Shown: piece by piece, positions 7,929 to 16,371 of the stretch
Numbering within the stretch: the stretch's first letter is position 1
Layout of the letters: each line of letters opens with the position of its first letter
Assembly (NCBI GenBank): GCA_040182905.1
Contig: JARQWU010000075.1
Span: forward strand, 1-37,527
Reading direction: 5' to 3'
Length of the DNA: 37,527 bases
Source: Barthelona sp. PAP020
Taxonomy: Eukaryota; Metamonada: BaSk clade
The notes under the pieces: model-generated
Told to the model about the DNA's origin: nothing
The model's database searches: none
What the model saw: only the letters and a program-made list of their open reading frames with translations
Position numbers and translations under genes: made by a program

Positions 7929-10712
7929 ATGGTAGATATTGTGAAAAACCTTCAAAATTTGCTTTCAGAAACAGCAAAAAATGATTTCCAGTCTTTCCAA
8001 CAAATTATTGAAACAATTGAATTTGGTTCTGTCTTTACTCTTCTCTCTGAGTGCGAAATACCTGTTGTAGATATTTTAATAATAATCTCTTCCAATTTTA
8101 TGAACATTGAAGATGCAAAAGTAGAAATAAAAGAATTATTTTTGAGAATATTGTGGTTATCTTCAAATTTTGAAGAAATTTTATGTAAAAAAGCAAGTGT
8201 TGCAAACGATATGAGATTTAAACAACTTATGAGGCAGTTTTATGACAATTGTGAATCAGCTAAATTCTTCATGGAAAAGTGTTTGAATCTTGCATTTTTT
8301 GGAAGTTTTTTCTCTGAAAGTGGTGATTTGGAGAATATTAAAGAACTGCACCGAAAATTTGATAGTTTGGTTGGTGATTTGTATTTAATTTTGAATGTTT
8401 CTGGTATAAATTTGATGCCTGAGGAAATTTTAAATAAAATTTTTGATCATTTGTACCAGGAAAATGGAAAAATGATGGAGGAGGTGTATAGGCATGCTGG
8501 AAAGATAGAAGAGTTGGAAAGACTGACAAATAACAAATCATCTTTGTTGGTGGCCAAAATCGATTCTTCATCGCATAAAAACGAAATTAAAGAGATTTTA
8601 GAAAGGATTCAACAGATGGAGTGTACGCTAAATAACTCAAATTTTGACATTCCTGAAATCCGTTTTGACAGGATAAGCGCATTAGAAGAGATTGTCAGGG
8701 GTGGATATGCAACTATCTACAAAGGAAAGTATCAAAGAGGAGATGTTGCGGTTAAGTTTCCATATGACTCTACAAAGGAGTTAGTCATGAGTGAATGTAT
8801 TGCAGCAACGTTTATTCATCAGTACATTTGTCGTGTTTATGGATTAACTTGCAAAGATGGTAACTGGGGGTATGTTATGGAGTATTGTCCATCTTGTTTG
8901 TACAAAGAAATGCGTTCGATGACAGTGCTTCAAAAGCTTGAATCTATATTGGAATTAGCAAATGCACTGAATTTTTGTCATAGTCAAGGCGTGGTTCATG
9001 GAGATGTTTCACCGAGAAACGTGCTTATCAAAAATGATGGAACAATTGCCCTTTCTCATTTTGATTTGATTCGTCCTTGGAAAAGAAACAGTGTTTTGTC
9101 TGAATTTGGCACTTCTCGTTACATGCCACCTGAAAATTCTATCCAAGAAAATCCTGTGATTCATCCAGCAATTGATTATTGGGCATTTGGTGTAACTTTT
9201 TTTGAGGTGATGACAGGACGTTTTCCTTTTGACGGTGTGCCTGATCATATGGTTAATTTACAGTTGTGCACTGGGATGAAGCCTTTTGATAATATTCAAC
9301 AAGTTTTTGGATATGAATTCATATCTGGGTGTTTTGACTCCAATCCTGAAAAAAGACCCACTTTTTCAGAGATTATTGAATATCTTTCTTTGTTGATCAA
9401 AGGGTTAGAAAATTTGGACCCCGTGGAAGAGCATGAAAATATCAATCTTGCCTCCCATGTTGAATATGATATGGATCAAGTCGTTATTCCAGATGGGTTT
9501 GATGTCGATGGATTTGAAGATGATGGTGTACCAAAGAAGATTTATGCAGCAGCATGTGATGGAAATCTGGAGGTTGTCAAGCAATGTATTAAAGCTGGAG
9601 TTGATGTGAACAAACAGGGAATTGATGGAAGAACAGCTTTGTATGGAGCTGTTGTTTTTGCTCATATCGACGTCATTGAGTGGTTGTTGGATTTTGGTGC
9701 TGATATCAATGTAATCGAGAATGAAGGTGCGTCTCCACTTTTCATTGGTTGCCAACTAGGTTACATTGATGTCGTCAGAATGTTGTTGAGGCGTGGCGCT
9801 GATATTACATTGTGTATGAATGATGGTACTTCTCCGTTTTTTATTAGTTGTCAAGAAGGTCATTTTGATGTTGTCAAAATGCTCTTGGATTATGGGGCTG
9901 ATGTTAATTTCTGTGACAATGATGGTTTTTCTCCATTGCATAGTAGTTGTCAAGAAGGTCATTTTGATATTGTTAGATTACTTTTGGATACTGGGGCTGA
10001 TGTTAACAAATGTGATCTTGATGGATTTTCTCCATTGTTTATCAGTTGTCAACTGAGGGAATTTGATATTATCAAAATGCTCTTGGATAATGGCGCTGAT
10101 GTTAATTTGTGTATGAATGATGGTGCTTCTCCATTGTACATTAGTTGTTTTGATGGTAATGTTGATATTGTCAAAATGCTCTTGGATTATGGGGCTGATG
10201 TTAATTTGTGTGACAAAGATGAATTTTCTCCATTCTATGTCAGTTGTCAAGAAGGTCATCTTGAAATTGCTAAAATACTTTTAGATTTTCCTAAATTTTC
10301 CATGGATAGTGAAGGAATGCTATTATTCTTCAATAGATTATATACAAGTGATGAGAGATGGAATAATGGAAACAAAGAATACCGTATTTTGAGCTGTCCT
10401 AATCTATGCCAACAATTGGAGAGTAACAAACCTGTCGATTTAGAATTTGAGTATTCGTCCAAATCTGAGTTAATTGAATTGGTGAAGGATAAGGGCTATC
10501 TTTTAACAACACTTGTTGCAATGAATGCAAACAGCAGTATTATTCGAGAATTTGTAAATGCTGGAGTCTACATGAATCAAAGAGATTTTGATTTGACAAT
10601 TGACATTTGTTGGGATTTGGTCGATGTCAATGAGACTAATGGTGGGAATATGCGTCAGTATATGGATAATAAAGTTGTTGATGATTCGGATGAAAGTGAT
10701 GATGATTTGTAG
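7929..10712 (+). CDS. Predicted pseudokinase with N-terminal helical bundle and C-terminal ankyrin repeats, 927 aa
   Basis: Residues 1-245 are all-helical, including IKELHRKFDSLVGDLYLILN and a coiled segment EIKEILERIQQMECTLNN. Residues 250-490 are a TKL-like kinase fold: VRGGYATIYKG loop, VAVK lysine (K276), HGDVSPRN catalytic loop (D359, N364), HFD (377-379) where DFG is expected, YMPPE and DYWAFGVTFFEVMTG. Loss of the DFG aspartate, of two loop glycines (V256, A261) and of HRD arginine and its following lysine (Ser) predicts little or no catalysis. Residues 535-787 hold about eight ankyrin repeats of 33 residues (GADVNLCDNDGFSPL-type), and the tail is acidic (DDSDESDDDL). Kinase-ankyrin fusions are abundant in trichomonads. 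The start ATG follows TCATCT by under 20 bases. Partners and role are unknown; a signalling or scaffold protein is most likely. Confidence 0.85.
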   Translation: MVDIVKNLQNLLSETAKNDFQSFQQIIETIEFGSVFTLLSECEIPVVDILIIISSNFMNIEDAKVEIKELFLRILWLSSNFEEILCKKASVANDMRFKQLMRQFYDNCESAKFFMEKCLNLAFFGSFFSESGDLENIKELHRKFDSLVGDLYLILNVSGINLMPEEILNKIFDHLYQENGKMMEEVYRHAGKIEELERLTNNKSSLLVAKIDSSSHKNEIKEILERIQQMECTLNNSNFDIPEIRFDRISALEEIVRGGYATIYKGKYQRGDVAVKFPYDSTKELVMSECIAATFIHQYICRVYGLTCKDGNWGYVMEYCPSCLYKEMRSMTVLQKLESILELANALNFCHSQGVVHGDVSPRNVLIKNDGTIALSHFDLIRPWKRNSVLSEFGTSRYMPPENSIQENPVIHPAIDYWAFGVTFFEVMTGRFPFDGVPDHMVNLQLCTGMKPFDNIQQVFGYEFISGCFDSNPEKRPTFSEIIEYLSLLIKGLENLDPVEEHENINLASHVEYDMDQVVIPDGFDVDGFEDDGVPKKIYAAACDGNLEVVKQCIKAGVDVNKQGIDGRTALYGAVVFAHIDVIEWLLDFGADINVIENEGASPLFIGCQLGYIDVVRMLLRRGADITLCMNDGTSPFFISCQEGHFDVVKMLLDYGADVNFCDNDGFSPLHSSCQEGHFDIVRLLLDTGADVNKCDLDGFSPLFISCQLREFDIIKMLLDNGADVNLCMNDGASPLYISCFDGNVDIVKMLLDYGADVNLCDKDEFSPFYVSCQEGHLEIAKILLDFPKFSMDSEGMLLFFNRLYTSDERWNNGNKEYRILSCPNLCQQLESNKPVDLEFEYSSKSELIELVKDKGYLLTTLVAMNANSSIIREFVNAGVYMNQRDFDLTIDICWDLVDVNETNGGNMRQYMDNKVVDDSDESDDDL
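9730..10290 (+). repeat. Tandem 99-base repeats encoding ankyrin units
   Basis: Successive ankyrin units are similar at DNA level, not only in protein: near-identical phrases such as GTTGTCAAGAAGGTCATTTT and ATGCTCTTGGATTATGGGGC recur every 99 bases. The homogeneity suggests recent duplication or gene conversion inside the array. The same periodicity produces several spurious antisense ORFs. Confidence 0.85.
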
Positions 10713-11242
10713 AGTTGTGTCATTTTACCTTAGACAATGTTATTGATTTAATGTTCTTTTTGACTTTTTGATTTTGTTATATAAATTACTTTATTGTTTG
10801 TTTTTAGTGATACCTCACTTGTGACAAGCCATCAATTGTGTTTCTCCATAGCTATGATTTGATTTTCCTTTGATAATAAGAAAATTATTGCAACGAACAG
10901 TATGTGTCATGTGACTCCCTTGTTTAATTAGAGCTTATTTTTTACTTGGGAAATTTTGTTTTCATTTATTCAAAAAGGCTGAAATCTTTTTTTTGCAATT
11001 TTGAAGATATGTGAAAAGCTTTAGCTGAAGGAAAAGAACGAAAACTATTGTGGCAATAAAAGACTGATTTTCTGATCATGCGGCGGGTTGCTAATTGCTA
11101 TTAATTTTGTGACATTGATAGAAATTGATTTTCACAGAATTTTGTCTTGTCTATATTCTTTAATAATGATTGAAAATTCAAGAAAACAAACAAATCAAAG
11201 GTGTGATTGTTGTCACGAATGAATAATAAAGAATTTATAAAT
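10713..11242. other. Convergent intergenic region, 530 bases
   Basis: Between the stops of the pseudokinase gene and COG8. It is AT-rich, with short stops in all frames and no convincing ORF, tRNA or structured RNA. The TAAATTTATAAA-rich end near 11230-11245 could contain the COG8 polyadenylation site. Confidence 0.55.
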
Positions 11243-12433
11243 TTATAAAATAGACTGAATCAATTCAGAAAAACTCAATCTCAATGATGTGTTTTGTTGT
11301 TGAGATAAATTTTTGCCAAGGTCACCAAGCATTTTAAATCCGATTTTTAATGCAACTTCATTCAAAATAACCAATTTATGTTCAAAAAGTAGATTCATCT
11401 TATTAACCACAGTTTGTAAAATTTCTTTTGGCTCATCAATATTTTCGACAGCTAAAAATTTGGGATCGTCTAACAAACACTTCTCAAAACACTTTGTCAG
11501 AAATGGCTTGAACAGAAAAAACACATTTCTCAAATGAGGATGATCAACATCTTCAAATAGATGACAAATATCCAGCAAATCATTAAAATCTAATAAATCA
11601 AACACTTCAAGTGTTAAGTCTAATAAAACAAGGTTTAAATTTAAAAAAGAAGAACGAAAAATTTTCTCAAAAATTCCAAAATTTTCTTTTCCATTTTTAC
11701 AAAGATAATCAATGAAAGAATCATATTTTAGCAAATATCTCTTTATTATATTGATAGCATTCATATTTATCAAAGGTTTCTTTAAATTCTTGATAAAGAA
11801 TTTAATTTGTCGGTCTAAAAAGATTTTACACATTTCTTCTTCAGAATAATGGAAATGTTCTTCCAAAATTTTCATATATTTTCTCAAAACTTTCATGTCA
11901 TCAATGTTTTCAAATTTTTCTAACAAATGTTGACATATATGTTGCTGTTGATTCAAAAGGCTCTTTTGAATGGTCATCAATCTAATATTTTGCTCAGTAT
12001 CTTTCATAGCCAAAATTTTCTTTATCAACAATAAACCTTCTTCTATTAAATCCAGTCTAATGCATTGTGGTATCAAGGTTTCAATCTCTAAAAATTCAAT
12101 AACTGACTTTTGATACTTAAAAATGTTTGACAAACTTTTATTCAATTTTAAATCATTAACAATTTCTTTAACTAAAAAATTCATCGTTTCATTGTTAGTT
12201 TGAATGTTATTTACACATTTATTAATATCATTTTGAAGAACTTTCAATTCTTTTGATATATTTTGCATAGTATTATTAGATTCCATTAAAATTGGAAAAC
12301 CATCAATGGTTTGATTCCTTAATTTAATATTTGTCTCTTCTTTTGATGAAATTATGTTTTCTAATCGTTCATCAAGCTCATCAAGCGATGTCAATTTATT
12401 ATCAATCAAAAAATCAATAATATCATCTGACAT
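11243..12433 (-). CDS. COG8: COG8 (Dor1 family) subunit of the conserved oligomeric Golgi complex, short form
   Basis: 396 residues, almost entirely helical. The Dor1 signature is visible: an N-terminal pair of helices of the tethering-complex type (TMQNISKELKVLQNDINKC), then LEIETLIPQCIRLDLIEEGL, which parallels the LEIPQLMDTCVRNGYYEEAL segment of animal COG8, and later MKILEEHFHYSEEEMCKIFL, which parallels the Dor1 region in which a helix leads to an RxxxL-type surface. COG8 belongs to the COG lobe B of the vesicle-tethering complex that maintains retrograde Golgi traffic. At under 400 residues it is shorter than animal COG8 (about 600), ending soon after the Dor1 core. It is divergent from CAF1, with 95 bases between the start codons. 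Assignment by eye, moderately secure. Confidence 0.7.
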   Translation of the reverse strand: MSDDIIDFLIDNKLTSLDELDERLENIISSKEETNIKLRNQTIDGFPILMESNNTMQNISKELKVLQNDINKCVNNIQTNNETMNFLVKEIVNDLKLNKSLSNIFKYQKSVIEFLEIETLIPQCIRLDLIEEGLLLIKKILAMKDTEQNIRLMTIQKSLLNQQQHICQHLLEKFENIDDMKVLRKYMKILEEHFHYSEEEMCKIFLDRQIKFFIKNLKKPLINMNAINIIKRYLLKYDSFIDYLCKNGKENFGIFEKIFRSSFLNLNLVLLDLTLEVFDLLDFNDLLDICHLFEDVDHPHLRNVFFLFKPFLTKCFEKCLLDDPKFLAVENIDEPKEILQTVVNKMNLLFEHKLVILNEVALKIGFKMLGDLGKNLSQQQNTSLRLSFSELIQSIL

Positions 12434-12443
12434 TTTGAAGTTT

Positions 12444-12449
12444 AAATGA
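12444..12449 (-). promoter_or_regulatory. Initiator-like TCATTT before COG8
   Basis: TCATTT on the - strand, eleven bases before the COG8 ATG, at the distance expected for the very short 5' leaders of trichomonad mRNAs. The motif is short and could be chance. Confidence 0.35.
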
Positions 12450-12521
12450 TCAAACCCACGTTATAAAAAAAAAAAAAGTTTTTTATCAAAGATATTCTGT
12501 CATTTCGATTTTTATTCATAT

Positions 12522-12527
12522 TCATTT
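12522..12527 (+). promoter_or_regulatory. Initiator-like TCATTT touching the CAF1 start
   Basis: TCATTT ends one base before the CAF1 ATG, with another TCATAT just upstream. It matches the TCA-Y-(T/A) pattern of the parabasalid initiator. If used, the mRNA would have a leader of only a few bases. Confidence 0.4.
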
Positions 12528-12528
12528 C

Positions 12529-13401
12529 ATGGCAAATAACTTACCATTGAATTTATTGACTCTAAATGAAGATTCTGATATTGAAATTCGAGATATATGG
12601 GCAAATGATGATTGGGAATCTCATTTAGAAGAATTGTCAAGATTGGTTAATTATTATCCTTATATAGCCGTAGATACTGAATTTCCAGGATTTACATTAC
12701 CTAGCCAAGCATATCATGAATTTCCTTCGAATGAAGATTTTGCTTATGCCAAAATTACAAATAGTTTGAAGACCAAACACATTATTCAAGTTGGTTTTTG
12801 TATTTGTGACGAAAGAGGCAATTTTCCACCACCTAATGTTGCGCCTGCAGTTTGGCAATTTAATTTTTCTTTCGATGTTTCATTTGAACCACAAAATGAT
12901 TCAATCAAGCTTTTAGAAGAAGCAGGATTGGATTTTGAGAAGCATCGTACCATGGGCATAAATCAGAGTCATTTTGGAGCTTCTTTCATGTCAAGTTCTC
13001 TTTGTTTCAATCCCAACATCTCTTGGGTAGCTTTTCATTCTGGATTTGATTTTGCATATCTGTTAAAAACTGTATTGTGTCCAGATGTGTTTGTTCGACG
13101 TCCTAATGCAACCAATCCAGTCTTTTATTTACCTGAAACATATGAGGAATTTATTGTTGTTTGTGAAAGACATTTTCCACGCTTGTATGATTTGAAGTTT
13201 ACCACAAATATTGGAAATAATGGTTATGGTGGTTTTTCTTTGTCTAGATTGGGAAAAACCTTAAACTTACAGCGTTATGGAACTGCACATCAAGCTGGTT
13301 CAGATAGTCTACTAACATTGCAAATATTTCTTACATTGAAACAATCTCATGAAGATGTTTTTCTTCTTAATTTTGTTAATTATAATCATCCCTTTTTGTG
13401 A
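12529..13401 (+). CDS. CAF1/POP2/CNOT7-type mRNA deadenylase
   Basis: 290 residues, full length for the family. The DEDD nuclease motifs are present: VDTEFPGF with D49 and E51, the second motif in FHSGFDFAYLLK (first aspartate after Gly-Phe) and the third in HQAGSDSLLT, with the histidine and aspartate in place. Also typical are the IQVGFCICDERGNFPP, VWQFNF and ERHFPRLYDLKF segments. CAF1 is the catalytic subunit of the CCR4-NOT complex and shortens poly(A) tails in the cytoplasm. The family's PVIYD region follows a slightly longer loop (VRRPNATNPVFYLPETYEEF) than in animals. Compared with the standard sequence, the DTEFPGV loop is followed by an expanded PSQAYHEFPS segment. The active-site residues argue for a working enzyme. 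Confidence 0.92.
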   Translation: MANNLPLNLLTLNEDSDIEIRDIWANDDWESHLEELSRLVNYYPYIAVDTEFPGFTLPSQAYHEFPSNEDFAYAKITNSLKTKHIIQVGFCICDERGNFPPPNVAPAVWQFNFSFDVSFEPQNDSIKLLEEAGLDFEKHRTMGINQSHFGASFMSSSLCFNPNISWVAFHSGFDFAYLLKTVLCPDVFVRRPNATNPVFYLPETYEEFIVVCERHFPRLYDLKFTTNIGNNGYGGFSLSRLGKTLNLQRYGTAHQAGSDSLLTLQIFLTLKQSHEDVFLLNFVNYNHPFL

Positions 13402-13871
13402 TTACAGAAAGGGTATTAAAAAAGAATATGCGAACTTTCAAGCAATCAATATGTAAATATATGTTGTGTTTTTTTGGTTGTCATGATAATTAATATGATA
13501 AAATTTATGACGAAATTATTGTTTTGATGAAATATCAACAAAAATCAAGAACATTTTTGTATTTATATATATTATATTGATTATATTGTTTCAATATCAT
13601 TTAAAGAAGAAATAGTACTTTAAAAAATTGTTCTTCGTAAATTGGAAGAAGAAAAAAGAAAGTTACTTGGCGGATTGACCATTTTTGTTTTTTACATTCA
13701 TTAATCTCAGGAAAGGCCCTTGACCTTTCCAGATGAACTTATCGTAATATGAATTATCGGAAATGTCACTAATATTTAAGTCCTCTTTCTTATTTTACTT
13801 TGGGTAATCCATTAGATAAAGTCTCACATTATGTATTTCCACAAAGAAATTTAGCCTTTCCCTCAGTTGAT
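13402..13871. other. Intergenic, 470 bases
   Basis: Between CAF1 and the unrecognised gene starting at 13872. AT-rich with short dinucleotide-like TATATAT stretches near 13562. TCATTAATC near 13698 resembles an initiator but is 170 bases from the next ATG. The coding frame of the next gene is open from 13773 without ATG, so its leader or an upstream exon may lie here. Confidence 0.5.
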
Positions 13872-14663
13872 ATGGCGAATATGTATGAAAGCGAACAAAA
13901 TATTCAACAAATAATGATGCCTCACTTTTATTGTTTTTATGGTCACGAAATTGCCAATGAATGTTCTTGGCAAAATGAAGACTGTAAGAAGGACCAAAAA
14001 CGGTCGAAACCAATTGCCATGTTTAATATTAAAGATGGTGACTGTTCGTTTGATGAATTAAAACAACAAAAATGTGTTTATAGACAAAAAGACAACACAA
14101 TTAAAACAGAAACACATAATTCTTGTGCAAATATTTCAATACCATCAATACATAATTGTAACAGCGCTGTTGTTTCACCTTGTAAAGAAATAAACCAAAT
14201 TGGAGCTTATAATTATGGTCATCAGATACCTGGGTTGAAATTGCCGTCTGTTTTTGTATCCAAAATTTCTTCCATTCCTCAAGAATTGGTACTTCCCAAT
14301 CAGCACAACGAATATGATTCTACTCCTTTTATAAAGCCTAATTATATTCTGAACAGAAAAGAAATTGAAATTACAAATTTTCATCGTTTTCCCCATCAAA
14401 ATCCTTGGAAAAAAAGAATACCTGAGCTTTTTATCAATTGTGATTGTTCTACTAAACCCCAAAAGTCCTCAATGGCATCAAGAAATTTGTTTGGTAGTTG
14501 TTGTAAAATAAAAAGAAAAAAATCATCACCAAAAAGATCCTTGTATAAATTTGACGCATCCAAATTGATGAATTCAGAAGCGGCAAAACGAAAATCTTTT
14601 TATGACAAAGTGTTAAAGTATACAACTGATTTTGATTTATTTAATCCTCCTATTTTTTCTTAA
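13872..14663 (+). CDS. Unrecognised protein, about 263 aa, Cys-containing
   Basis: ORF starting at the first in-frame ATG (MANMYESEQN) and ending at 14663. The frame is open back to 13773 but without ATG. The protein has about a dozen cysteines, some paired (NCDCS, GSCCK), scattered rather than arranged in a familiar zinc motif. It has a lysine-rich patch (KIKRKKSSPKRS), and a final helical segment (KRKSFYDKVLKYTTDFDLF) followed by NPPIFS. A polar, low-complexity middle suggests disorder. No signal peptide or membrane segment is evident. The basic patch could be a nuclear localisation signal. Function unknown. The length of the open frame in such AT-rich DNA argues that it is real. Confidence 0.6.
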   Translation: MANMYESEQNIQQIMMPHFYCFYGHEIANECSWQNEDCKKDQKRSKPIAMFNIKDGDCSFDELKQQKCVYRQKDNTIKTETHNSCANISIPSIHNCNSAVVSPCKEINQIGAYNYGHQIPGLKLPSVFVSKISSIPQELVLPNQHNEYDSTPFIKPNYILNRKEIEITNFHRFPHQNPWKKRIPELFINCDCSTKPQKSSMASRNLFGSCCKIKRKKSSPKRSLYKFDASKLMNSEAAKRKSFYDKVLKYTTDFDLFNPPIFS

Positions 14664-14917
14664 TTCGTCAAAATGTGTTTATTTACACATTAAATGATGA
14701 ATTGTTTGGTTAAAATTACATGTAAACGATAACATTTTTTCTTAAAGTATAAGTCATTGTAAAATGACTGAAAATATTGATTTAAATTATTTATCATCCT
14801 TATAATAATCATCAAAGAAAACCATTTTGCAAAATTTAAGTGCTAAAAAACAAAAAGAAAAGGAAAATGAATGATAAATCACATCAAGTTTTTTTTTTCA
14901 ATTGAAAATATTTTTGT

Positions 14918-14923
14918 TCATTA
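14918..14923 (+). promoter_or_regulatory. Initiator-like TCATTA before RAD23
   Basis: TCATTA, 19 bases before the RAD23 ATG and after a T run, fits the trichomonad initiator pattern TCA-Y-(T/A). Supporting evidence is position only. Confidence 0.4.
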
Positions 14924-14941
14924 AAAAATATCCTGTTAAAA

Positions 14942-16120
14942 ATGCAAATAACCGTTAAAATTTTATCTAAAAAAGAAATTACTTTAAATGTGAATGAAAA
15001 TGATACAATTGGTCATATTAGAAATCAAACTGCAGAAGCTGTTGATGTTGATCCATCACGCATTAAACTTGTTTTAAAATCCCAAGTTTTAGCAGATGAT
15101 TCTGTTACTGTTGAACAAAGTCCTTTAACAGAAAATTCAAAGATCATTGCTTTCTTAGCCAAAGTTGCCAAAGCTACAAAACCAAAATCGGAGACCAAAC
15201 CTACAACTACTCCAATTATTGAGCAATCAGAAACCAAGAACACTCCACAAGCTCCAAAAAAAGATGTTAATGTTGAAGAAACATCTTCTACACCTGTTGC
15301 TGAATTGTTTGTTGAGTCTAATGACAATCAAAACAGTTTAATTACACCTGTTGTTGAAGAAAACGCAGAAAGATATGTTGAACAAAGAAGTCAACTTGAA
15401 GATATGGGTTTTCCCGCAGCAATGGCGAAGGCTGCAATTGAAGCTGCCAACGGTAGTGTTGAATTGGCCACAAGATACTGTTTGGAAGGGATTCCTGAAA
15501 TCCCTTCTGCCAGAAGAAATTCAACTGAAGTTATCACAGACCAACCTGAATTCGAAGCAGAACCAGAACGCTATGATTTGAATTCTCCCAATGATGATAT
15601 TTTCCCTGCCTTTGAGCCTAGAGATGAAGAACCCGTTCAAGACCAATCTCCAATTGTATTAATTCTATCACAGATTCCCAATGTTATTCAACTTCAAACT
15701 GCAGTCAGAGCTCAACCTGAGGAGCTCACTGCTATCACCCATGCATTAATCTCTCAAGTTCCTCAGTTATTACCTGTTATTCGTGAGTATTTTGATGATT
15801 ATGTCAACTTCTTTATCACTAATCCAGCTGATGAAATTGTGACTGCTGTTCGTGAACTTGTTCAACAAGGTGCACCTCCTGCTATAGAGATAACCCGTGA
15901 AGAGATGGCTGATATTGATAATTTGGTGTCGATCACTCAACTACCAAAACCTATTTGTGCTCAAGTCTATGTTGCTTGTGGTAAAAATATGGATTTGGCT
16001 CTTAACAATCTCCTTGATAATCGTGAGAGTTACATCAGAGAAGTTGAAGAGGCTGAAAGAGAACATCAAAGATATGTTGAACAACAAAATCAACAAAATC
16101 CATCAAATCAAGAGAACTAA
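14942..16120 (+). CDS. RAD23: RAD23-type proteasome shuttle factor (UBL-UBA-XPCB-UBA)
   Basis: 392 residues with the complete RAD23 architecture. UBL domain (about 1-75, MQITVKILSKKEITL... VLKSQVLADDSVTVEQ). A Thr/Pro/Lys-rich linker follows. UBA1 (about 143-185) reads LEDMGFPAAMAKAAIEAANG and ends CLEGIPE, the RAD23 signature. The XPC-binding/STI1-like helical region (about 233-300) includes IPNVIQLQTAVRAQPEELTAI and ALISQVPQLLPVIREYFDD. UBA2 (about 315-363) is followed by a polar tail. In other eukaryotes RAD23 carries ubiquitinated substrates to the proteasome through UBL and UBA domains and helps XPC/Rad4 in nucleotide excision repair. Presence of the XPC-binding region separates it from ubiquilin and DDI1. 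The ATG lies 19 bases after an initiator-like TCATTA. Confidence 0.9.
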   Translation: MQITVKILSKKEITLNVNENDTIGHIRNQTAEAVDVDPSRIKLVLKSQVLADDSVTVEQSPLTENSKIIAFLAKVAKATKPKSETKPTTTPIIEQSETKNTPQAPKKDVNVEETSSTPVAELFVESNDNQNSLITPVVEENAERYVEQRSQLEDMGFPAAMAKAAIEAANGSVELATRYCLEGIPEIPSARRNSTEVITDQPEFEAEPERYDLNSPNDDIFPAFEPRDEEPVQDQSPIVLILSQIPNVIQLQTAVRAQPEELTAITHALISQVPQLLPVIREYFDDYVNFFITNPADEIVTAVRELVQQGAPPAIEITREEMADIDNLVSITQLPKPICAQVYVACGKNMDLALNNLLDNRESYIREVEEAEREHQRYVEQQNQQNPSNQEN

Positions 16121-16371
16121 TAACTTGTTTTTGCAGTTCTTTTTTTTTATTAATTGTCAATTGTGTGTTTATATAAGTTTTAAAAGTTTTAAAAGTTTTT
16201 GAATTTATAAATGAAAAAGAACATTTTTTTTTTTTTGTTTACATTTTTGCGAAACTTTTTTCCTTACTTTTCAAGTCCAATACCAACTGATTAAACGATT
16301 TTTGGCAGTCATACTTTGATTTATTTTCTCCATTGCTTTTTTTTTTAAATACCATTTTCACTTTTGAAGAA
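16121..16371. other. RAD23 3' flank, 251 bases
   Basis: T-rich, with a small direct repeat at 16176-16200 and long T runs near 16225. No gene is visible. Confidence 0.5.
16176..16200 (+). repeat. Short direct repeat (AGTTTTAAA units)
   Basis: Three adjacent AGTTTTAA-type units with a ten-base period in the RAD23 3' flank. No function is evident. Confidence 0.5.

Noticed and set aside
9405-10259. Several antisense ORFs across the ankyrin region with repeated motifs
   Set aside because: Their repeats simply mirror the 99-base periodicity of the ankyrin array on the other strand.
15342-15581. Alternative frames over RAD23
   Set aside because: They overlap the conserved UBA1 domain and carry no recognisable signal.
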